64,000 nucleotides of DNA from Candidatus Gastranaerophilales bacterium (GTDB taxonomy: Bacteria; Cyanobacteriota; Vampirovibrionia; Gastranaerophilales; Gastranaerophilaceae), in assembly GCA_944323875.1 (NCBI GenBank), contig CALUUH010000001.1, forward strand, positions 1-64,000, read 5' to 3'. The position numbers were made by a program, and so were the translations under genes. Every line of letters starts with the position of its first letter. Positions within the stretch are counted from its first letter, which is position 1. The notes beneath the pieces were generated by a model. That model was given only the letters and a program-made list of their open reading frames with translations. It made no database searches and was not told where the DNA came from. Positions 57,563 through 64,000 of this stretch are shown here, in pieces.

Positions 57563-60217
57563 ATGACCGAAACATCCATTAAGATTGAAGATTTACCTAC
57601 AGTATATGATGCAAAAGAAGTAGAAGACAAGATATATAAATTCTGGGAAGATGGCGAATATTTTAAAGCTGATGCCAAAAGCACGAAAAAACCATACTCC
57701 ATAGTAATACCTCCGCCAAACGTAACAGGTGTATTGCACATGGGACACGCTCTGGATGAAACTTTACAAGACATACTTATCCGTTATCACAGAATGGCAG
57801 GTTTTGAAACACTGTGGGTTCCGGGAACAGACCATGCCGGTATTGCAACGCAAAATGTTGTAGAAAAAAAATTACGAGAACAAGGCCTCAGCCGCTATGA
57901 CTTAGGCCGCGAAAAATTTCTTGAAGAAACCTGGAAATGGGCTAATGAACATAAATCCGCAATTCTTGACCAGTGTAAACGCTTAGGCGCATCATTTGAC
58001 CGTACAAGAGAAAGATTTACCTTTGACAAAGGCTGTTCTGATGCCGTAAAAGAAGTTTTTGTAAGACTTTATGAAAAAGGCCTGATTTATAAAGGCGCAT
58101 ATATTGTAAACTGGTGTCCTCGCTGCAACAGCGCGATTTCTGATGTGGAAACAGATTATGAAACAGAACAAGGCCACATGTGGGAAATATCATATCCGCT
58201 GAAAGGCGAACCGGGGGCAATTATTGTTGCGACAACCAGACCGGAAACAATCTTCGGAGATGTGGCTATTGCTGTTCACCCTAGCGACCACAAATATTCC
58301 GAACTAGTCGGCAAAACTGTTATCATTCCGCTTTCCGGCCGCGAAATACCGATTATCGCCGATGAATACGTTGACAAAAACTTCGGCACAGGCGCGGTTA
58401 AAATCACACCGGCTCACGACCCGAATGACTACGAAGTAGGTAAACGCCACAACTTAAACCCTATCTGGGTTATTGATACCGAAGGCAAAATGAAAGCCTG
58501 CGGCGAAGTTCCTCCTGAACTCCACGGACTCGACAGGTACGAAGCAAGAGAAAAAATTATCGGAATGCTTTCTTATAACAATTTCTTATTAAGAACACGC
58601 GATCACGAACATAACGTCGGCAAATGCCAGCGCTGCAACACAACCATTGAACCGCTTCTTTCAGAACAATGGTTTGTAAAAATGGAACCGCTTGCAAAAG
58701 AAGCAATTGCAGCAGTAAAAGACGGACGTATAAAATTTGTTCCTGAACGCTGGGAAAAGAATTATCTGGGCTGGATGGAAAACATCCGCGACTGGTGTAT
58801 TTCCCGCCAATTATGGTGGGGACATCAAATCCCTGCTTATTATCACAAAATAACAGGGGAAATGGTTGTCGCTAAAGAAAATCCGGATCCGGAAAACTAT
58901 GTTCAGGATACAGATGTACTTGATACCTGGTTTTCTTCAGGCCTGTGGCCGTTCTCAACAATGGGCTGGCCGAACACTGATTCCGAAGATTTTAAAAAGT
59001 TCTACCCTACCAGCACTCTTGTAACCGGTTTTGATATTATATTCTTCTGGGTTGCAAGAATGATTACTATGGGGCTTGAATTCACAGGAAAAGCACCGTT
59101 TTCAACAGTTTATATCCACGGGCTTATCCGCGATGAAAAAGGCCAGAAAATGTCTAAATCAAAAGGCAACACAATCGACCCTGTTAAAATTATCGACAAA
59201 TACGGCTGTGATGCGCTGAGGTTTACAATGACATCACTTTGTACTTATGGCGGTCAAGATATAAAAATTAGTGACGAAAGATTTGAATATGGCCGCAACT
59301 TTGCAAATAAAATCTGGAACGCCTCCCGATTTGTATTAATGAACCTTGAAGGTGTTGATAACAACGATATTGATTTTTCAAAATTAACTATTGCCGACAA
59401 GTGGATTTTAGACAAATTGAACAATACGGCACAAAATATTAACAACAATATTAACGAGTACCGCATAGGAGAAACAGCACACGAATTGTACGATTTCTTC
59501 TGGAATTCATACTGTGACTGGTATGTTGAAATTGCAAAAATACAGCTTCAGGACAGCAGTCTGAAACTCAATACGCAAAGAGTATTAAGATATGTCCTTG
59601 ATATGGCTCTGAGAATGCTGCACCCTATAATGCCGCATATAACAGAACACGTATGGCAATTAATTCCTAAAAAATCAGAATTCAAGGCAATTATAGTTGC
59701 TGATTACCCTCAATACGACGAAAAATTAGCATTCCCGCAAGAGGCTAAAGAAATGGAATTGGTGTTTGAAACAATCAAGTCATTGAGAAATGTCCGCCAG
59801 AGTTTCAACATCTCACCGGCCCTTAAAGTTAATATTGAAATAAGAGCAAATAAAGATGAAAAATCTATTTTTGAAGCTATAGAATCTTATGTTCAGCGTC
59901 TTGCACGTGTTGATGGTATAACTTATGCGGATGCTGACGCACCAATCCCTCCAAAATCAGCAACAGCAGTTGTTTCAGCTTCAAAAATTATAGTTCCGCT
60001 GGCTGATTTGATTGATCTGGAGGCCGAAACAGCACGCCAGCAGAAGAAACTGGATAAACTTACAGCAGAGAAAAAATCTCTTGAAGGCCGAATTAACAAT
60101 CCTAAGTTTGTTGCAAACGCACCGAAAGACCTGATAGAACAAACTAAGGCAAGAATTTCAGAAATTAATATTCAGGAAGCAGCAATTTCTGAATTGATAA
60201 CTTCTTTAAAAGCTTAA
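57563..60217 (+). CDS. valS: valyl-tRNA synthetase
   Basis: 884 residues, full length class I synthetase. HIGH-type motif HMGH (59-62) in PPPNVTGVLHMGHALD, CP1 editing domain (about 190-340), KMSKS at about 529-533 (GQKMSKSKGN), anticodon domain and a C-terminal coiled coil (LEAETARQQKKLDKLTAEKK). AAGGATAAG precedes the ATG. It directly follows the repeat field of locus 2. Confidence 0.97.
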   Translation: MTETSIKIEDLPTVYDAKEVEDKIYKFWEDGEYFKADAKSTKKPYSIVIPPPNVTGVLHMGHALDETLQDILIRYHRMAGFETLWVPGTDHAGIATQNVVEKKLREQGLSRYDLGREKFLEETWKWANEHKSAILDQCKRLGASFDRTRERFTFDKGCSDAVKEVFVRLYEKGLIYKGAYIVNWCPRCNSAISDVETDYETEQGHMWEISYPLKGEPGAIIVATTRPETIFGDVAIAVHPSDHKYSELVGKTVIIPLSGREIPIIADEYVDKNFGTGAVKITPAHDPNDYEVGKRHNLNPIWVIDTEGKMKACGEVPPELHGLDRYEAREKIIGMLSYNNFLLRTRDHEHNVGKCQRCNTTIEPLLSEQWFVKMEPLAKEAIAAVKDGRIKFVPERWEKNYLGWMENIRDWCISRQLWWGHQIPAYYHKITGEMVVAKENPDPENYVQDTDVLDTWFSSGLWPFSTMGWPNTDSEDFKKFYPTSTLVTGFDIIFFWVARMITMGLEFTGKAPFSTVYIHGLIRDEKGQKMSKSKGNTIDPVKIIDKYGCDALRFTMTSLCTYGGQDIKISDERFEYGRNFANKIWNASRFVLMNLEGVDNNDIDFSKLTIADKWILDKLNNTAQNINNNINEYRIGETAHELYDFFWNSYCDWYVEIAKIQLQDSSLKLNTQRVLRYVLDMALRMLHPIMPHITEHVWQLIPKKSEFKAIIVADYPQYDEKLAFPQEAKEMELVFETIKSLRNVRQSFNISPALKVNIEIRANKDEKSIFEAIESYVQRLARVDGITYADADAPIPPKSATAVVSASKIIVPLADLIDLEAETARQQKKLDKLTAEKKSLEGRINNPKFVANAPKDLIEQTKARISEINIQEAAISELITSLKA

Positions 60218-60314
60218 AATATTAAGATATATAAAGACTAAAACAAAACATGGCGCAAAATCAGTCATGTTCTGTTTTATTATAAACATAAATTAAAATG
60301 AAAGGGAAAAGAAA

Positions 60315-60614
60315 ATGGCAGCAATACAAAAAGCAGGCTGGGATTTTAACAAAATGGCCGCAAAATACGGACAAAAATTAATGAATGTACCGCTTAAAGA
60401 CAAATCAAATGCAAAAGTACTCTGGAATGACAATACAGTAGACTGTTTTATCATGAAAGGCGACAAAATGGTCGAAGGACGAGGCGCAAGCGGTAATCCG
60501 GATTTTGTCAGTCTTGAACTTGCAAAAATCCTTGACAAACTCCAAAAAGTCGCTGAACCCGGATTTGATATGTTCACAAATTTCGTGAAAGCCGCTAGGG
60601 GCACACTTAAATAA
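60315..60614 (+). CDS. small protein of unknown function
   Basis: 99 residues, AAAGGGAAAAG before the start. Basic, mixed alpha/beta (NAKVLWNDNTVDCFIMKGDK, then LAKILDKLQKVAEPGFDMF). No signal peptide. Lies between valS and rpsA; a weak AACATG...CATGTT hairpin at 60241-60279 may end valS transcripts before it. Not recognised. Confidence 0.65.
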   Translation: MAAIQKAGWDFNKMAAKYGQKLMNVPLKDKSNAKVLWNDNTVDCFIMKGDKMVEGRGASGNPDFVSLELAKILDKLQKVAEPGFDMFTNFVKAARGTLK

Positions 60615-60636
60615 TGTAAAGTTAGTTTACAAAAAC

Positions 60637-60665
60637 TTTACAAAAATTGAAATATCTGTTACAAT
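60637..60665 (+). promoter_or_regulatory. promoter of rpsA
   Basis: TTTACA (60637-60642), exact 17-bp spacer, TACAAT (60660-60665), 56 bp before the rpsA start. Confidence 0.65.
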
Positions 60666-60721
60666 AGTAATGTAAATTATTATTGTTACACGTCGTTATA
60701 GAGTTGGCAATGGAGTAAAAT

Positions 60722-61843
60722 ATGGCATCAACAAATGAATTAGATTTTGAAGAATTGTTAAAACAGTATGATTACAAATTTCAAAAAGGCGATTTAGTAA
60801 AAGGGGTTATCTGCGGTTATGACAGCACAGGCGCAATGGTTGATATTGGCGCGAAAACAATAGCTGTTGTACCGGAACGTGAAGCCGTTGATAAAGGTGA
60901 AAACATTGAAGATAAGCTAAAAAAAGATCAAGAATACGAATTTTTGATTATCAGAGAAGAAGATGAGGACGGCAAATTCCTCTTATCTCGTAAAAAAGTC
61001 GACCTTGCGTATGCATGGAAAGAACTTGAAAAAGCAAAAGCCGCTGATGAAACTATTCTCGGCACAATTGCCGGAATTGTTAAAGGCGGTTTATTAATAG
61101 ATATATCAGGAGTTAGAGGCTTTGTTCCTTCAAGTCAGCTGCGTTCTAAAGAAACAGAACTGGAAGTCGGAAGCAAAATCGAACTTAAAATTTTAACGCT
61201 TGACGCACAACAAAATAACTTCATCCTATCTAATAAAAAGGTTTACGATGACAGCGTTGTTGAAGCAAGAAAAAATGTATTCTCACAAATTGAACCGGGT
61301 CAAATTGTTAAAGGTGATGTTGTCAGAATTACTGACTTCGGTGCATTCATTGACTTAGGCGGAATTGATGGTTTATTACCTCTTTCTCAATTAAGCTGGC
61401 GCTGGATTGACCATCCGACAGATATCCTAAAAGTCGGTGACAAAATTGACGTTGAAGTTATTGCAGTAGATCATGACAAACAACGTGTTTCTTTGAGTTT
61501 GAAAAATCTTGAACCTGATCCATGGGTTGAGGCTGAAAAACAAATCAAAGAAGGTGACAAAGTTGAAGGTACTATCACCAGAATTAAACACTTTGGTGCG
61601 TTTGTCGAAGTATTCCCGGGAGTTGAAGCTTTACTTCCGCACAATGAGGTTGAAGAACTTCAAAACAAACAGGATTGCATCTTAAAAGTCGGCGACAAAG
61701 TAATGACTTACATCCTGAAATTCAATCCTACAGACAAGCGTATTGCCTTAACTGTAAATGAACCGGAAATAAAAGCCGAACTGAAAGAAATACCGGAAGA
61801 AGCCGTTTCAGACTCCACGCCGGAAACAGATTCTGCAGAATAA
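60722..61843 (+). CDS. rpsA: 30S ribosomal protein S1 (four S1 domains)
   Basis: 373 residues. Four S1/OB domains at about 20-88, 107-170, 192-262 and 278-346; domains 3 and 4 have the classic ITDFGAFIDLGGIDGLLPLSQL and IKHFGAFVEVFPGVEALLPHNE. Shorter than the six-domain proteobacterial S1, as in cyanobacteria and Gram-positives. Binds mRNA at the ribosome. Acidic tail. Followed by a strong terminator. Confidence 0.93.
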   Translation: MASTNELDFEELLKQYDYKFQKGDLVKGVICGYDSTGAMVDIGAKTIAVVPEREAVDKGENIEDKLKKDQEYEFLIIREEDEDGKFLLSRKKVDLAYAWKELEKAKAADETILGTIAGIVKGGLLIDISGVRGFVPSSQLRSKETELEVGSKIELKILTLDAQQNNFILSNKKVYDDSVVEARKNVFSQIEPGQIVKGDVVRITDFGAFIDLGGIDGLLPLSQLSWRWIDHPTDILKVGDKIDVEVIAVDHDKQRVSLSLKNLEPDPWVEAEKQIKEGDKVEGTITRIKHFGAFVEVFPGVEALLPHNEVEELQNKQDCILKVGDKVMTYILKFNPTDKRIALTVNEPEIKAELKEIPEEAVSDSTPETDSAE

Positions 61844-61860
61844 TAAAATTCATATTTTAT

Positions 61861-61897
61861 AAAGAGGCACGCACCTCGGGTGCGTGCCTCTTCTTTA
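61861..61897 (+). terminator. terminator after rpsA
   Basis: AAGAGGCACGCACC / GGTGCGTGCCTCTT, loop TCG, followed by CTTT. The rest of 61844-62097 shows nothing clear. Confidence 0.92.
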
Positions 61898-62097
61898 CAA
61901 CTAAATAATAGTTTTAAACATTCCGTTAAAAATTGTCATGACATCTCCTTCATTCGTATGATTTTGTGTTATTCAGATATATTTTTTTCAACCTGTGACG
62001 TATAATCTATTATATAGTTATGTTGACTTTTGCAAAAACATAATTAAATAGATAGATGTAGTAGATATTAAATTAAATATAATCAGGAGAATTGCTT

Positions 62098-63363
62098 ATG
62101 GGTATGGCAGCTTCACAAGCCAGATATCTGGCATTAACCGCGAGAAAAACAAACGTTGAATATGAAGGACAACAGGTAAACCAGGCTCGTACAGCGCTTG
62201 CTAACCAGAGTGCCAATACATTTAATGATTTGCTTGCTCTGGAAGTTCCGACAGCACCTAGCACCAGTGATTATACCACTGTACAATATTCTTATGAAGA
62301 TGGAACGATAGGTGAAACAATTACCGAAATGACCCCTCTCAATGATGATCCTAATTATAATTATATGGTCACACACTATCATTATTCAGATGTATTCACA
62401 GGTGTACAATCAATGAAGACTAACCCGCAGGTCGTCATGAAAATTGACCCTACTGAAAACACCGTTGACAGAGCCAATATTACTCAGGATCCTAATACCA
62501 ATGAATATCTGATTAACGGTCAGCCAGTGCAGGATTATGACGCGCTTAATAACGAACAAAGTGATGCATTAAATCAAATTTATGCAAAATATCCGGATTT
62601 TCAAGATGTAAATCCGACAGATATCGGTTATTATGTAGATGCCGATGATAACATGCATTTCTTTGACAAAACACAACTTGCCGGTACTGACAATCTTACC
62701 GATTACTACATCCAGCAGGATATTCCGACTTATGTCGGTAACTGCGAATTAGAATCTTATACTGATCTAATTAATGATCCGGATGTTAATTATGAAGATT
62801 TGCAAGAAGCGGTTAATCAGATAAAAGAAGATTGGCCGGATACAAATTTTGCCAATGCAGCTGATGAGGATATATATACCTGGGAATATCAGGGAACACG
62901 TTATTTTGCATGTCGTGAAGATTTATATACTAGCGCAATTTCAGGTACGGATCCGACATTGCCTACAGAAAATCAAGATAAATTAACTTATTACAACGCA
63001 CAGGATGTAAAAACCAAAATTGAACGTACAGAAAAAGCTTTCGTTGATTTTGACGATCAAGGACGTGCAGAAAGTATAAGATTTGAAAATTCATCACTTA
63101 CATATTCTCTTAGCACGGAAACAATAACAGATGAAGCAGCATATCAAGATGCTATGAATCAATATAATTATGAACGTGATGTTTATGAAAAGGCAATACA
63201 AGATATCAATGCCAAAACAGAAAAAATTCAAGAACAGGACAGAACTCTTGAATTACGTCTAAGGCAACTTGACACAGAACAGGACGCGCTTCAAACTGAA
63301 ATGGAAGCCGTTGCCAAAGTTATTGAAAAGAATATCGAATCAACATTCAAAACATTCGAATAG
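62098..63363 (+). CDS. coiled-coil protein of unknown function (lineage-type)
   Basis: 421 residues from the ATG at 62098 (AGGAG upstream; a TTG at 62092 is rejected). Starts MGMAASQARYLALTARKTNV, a helical head, then an acidic Asp/Thr/Tyr-rich middle (about 65-300), and a C-terminal coiled coil (IQEQDRTLELRLRQLDTEQDALQTEMEAV) ending in KNIESTFKTFE. No signal peptide. The N-terminal and C-terminal helices could pair as in secretion substrates or filament proteins (type III/flagellar style), which is only an analogy. 21 bp before the next gene, so likely one operon. Confidence 0.7.
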   Translation: MGMAASQARYLALTARKTNVEYEGQQVNQARTALANQSANTFNDLLALEVPTAPSTSDYTTVQYSYEDGTIGETITEMTPLNDDPNYNYMVTHYHYSDVFTGVQSMKTNPQVVMKIDPTENTVDRANITQDPNTNEYLINGQPVQDYDALNNEQSDALNQIYAKYPDFQDVNPTDIGYYVDADDNMHFFDKTQLAGTDNLTDYYIQQDIPTYVGNCELESYTDLINDPDVNYEDLQEAVNQIKEDWPDTNFANAADEDIYTWEYQGTRYFACREDLYTSAISGTDPTLPTENQDKLTYYNAQDVKTKIERTEKAFVDFDDQGRAESIRFENSSLTYSLSTETITDEAAYQDAMNQYNYERDVYEKAIQDINAKTEKIQEQDRTLELRLRQLDTEQDALQTEMEAVAKVIEKNIESTFKTFE

Positions 63364-63384
63364 AGATACATATAAGAGGTACAT

Positions 63385-64000
63385 ATGGCTTACAAAAATG
63401 ATAGTTATCTGGTAATAGCAAACAAATTCGGTTCCGCAAGCGGCGATGCGAAAGCAATGCTTTTTGAAACTTATGATAAACTGCGAGATTTAACCGTATC
63501 CGGCAGCGGGCAGGGAACCGGTTTTGAAGCAACAGGAGGCTTTTTATACAATATAGCAAGTATGTTAGCGCCGTCATCCTTTGCAACCGTATTCGGCGGC
63601 TCTGATTCAATGAATGTACCGGGTACATCATACAACTCAAGTTTTTCAGGCGGCACATCATTCGGGATAGATTCACTATATAACTATTCCGGTTTTCCTA
63701 GCGGTGCAGCGCCTATTTCCTGGGGGTTAAGCGGCACAACAACCGGCGGAGCAGCAAATATATTCGGTTGGGGAACTGATACAGGAGTTGCAACAGGTTA
63801 TGCCTCTAATATGGGCGGCATTGCGGATATTGCAAGTGCTGCGGCGTATGGCGTCGGAGCTGCAAACGGTTACGGTTTTTTCGCTAAAAACATTGTTCTG
63901 CCTGTTGCCGGTATTATTTCCGGATGGGGCGGTATTATGCAGGCGGCGGCTCCATATTTAGGTGAATATGGTTTGCCGGCCCTTGTTATGGGGAACCTGA
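63385..64000 (+). CDS. Gly/Ser/Ala-rich protein, partial at window edge
   Basis: 205 codons seen, no stop before the end. AGAGG precedes the ATG. Begins MAYKNDSYLVIANKFGSASG, then a Gly/Ser/Thr-rich part (about 60-130: GGTSFGIDSLYNYSG) and Gly/Ala-rich hydrophobic stretches (NIVLPVAGIISGWGGIMQAA, about 170-190). No signal peptide. Probably a partner of the preceding coiled-coil protein. Function not recognised. Confidence 0.65.
   Translation, partial: MAYKNDSYLVIANKFGSASGDAKAMLFETYDKLRDLTVSGSGQGTGFEATGGFLYNIASMLAPSSFATVFGGSDSMNVPGTSYNSSFSGGTSFGIDSLYNYSGFPSGAAPISWGLSGTTTGGAANIFGWGTDTGVATGYASNMGGIADIASAAAYGVGAANGYGFFAKNIVLPVAGIISGWGGIMQAAAPYLGEYGLPALVMGNL

Noticed and set aside
1..64000. A reverse transcriptase or template repeat for the DGR inside the window
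   Set aside because: No predicted protein shows a reverse-transcriptase motif, and I found no third copy of the variable-region sequence, so the system must be completed from elsewhere.

Overview
The window looks like a chromosomal piece of an AT-rich, diderm, gut-type bacterium, most likely a non-photosynthetic cyanobacterial relative (Vampirovibrionia/'Melainabacteria', order Gastranaerophilales). Direct support for a diderm is the set of lipid A and LPS-core genes (kdsD, kdsC, lpxD, lpxC, fabZ, rfaE2), a TolC-type outer-membrane channel and an SLH-domain envelope protein. The lineage is an inference from the prepilin-like proteins (AFTLAEVLITLAVIG... followed by LPGLIQNHNEKAW), several lineage-style hypothetical families and cyanobacteria-like short-word repeats; no rRNA is present to prove it.

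Layout. 0-2.1 kb: a 116-bp tandem repeat, then queD-kdsC-kdsD (minus). 2.2-5.0 kb: a small unknown gene, a membrane-anchored ADP-ribosyltransferase-like protein and an ArsB/NhaD-type permease. 5.0-10.2 kb: a complete tripartite drug-efflux module (EmrB-like MFS pump, EmrA-like fusion protein, MarR regulator, divergent TolC-like channel) with a perfect palindromic operator, then ogt. 10.2-12.7 kb: a GlmS-like SIS protein and gatB. 12.8-23.2 kb: the S10/spc ribosomal protein cluster (rpsJ to rplR, minus), with unusually long spacers, internal terminators and a repeated palindromic element. 25.8-30.5 kb: lpxD-lpxC-fabZ, rfaE2, two small genes and asd. 30.7-36.5 kb: lineage-type hypothetical proteins, a lipoyl/octanoyl transferase, TPR protein and a second ADP-ribosyltransferase-like protein. 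36.5-49.4 kb: sugar-phosphate mutase, pheA, an acetolactate-synthase-like enzyme, UbiA prenyltransferase, ROK kinase with nanE, M16 peptidase, TPR protein, proS, nadD, yqeK. 49.4-54.9 kb: a HerA-like/Tudor fusion, an AlkD-type repair protein, a GT61 glycosyltransferase and an SLH protein. 57.5-64 kb: valS, rpsA and two unknown surface/secretion-type proteins, the last cut by the window edge.

The most notable content is a duplicated locus at about 23.2-25.8 kb and 54.9-57.5 kb. Each copy has a sigma70-type promoter, a short ORF interrupted by a G10 tract, a structured leader with chained mini-ORFs, and a long prepilin-like protein. The last ~45 codons of that protein switch to GC-rich NNC-type codons and differ between copies almost only where an adenine template could explain it. 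This is the signature of the variable region of a diversity-generating retroelement (DGR). No reverse transcriptase or template repeat was recognised in the window, so the two genes would be remote targets served in trans. Both copies are followed by the same GC-rich element and by a family of near-identical terminator hairpins.
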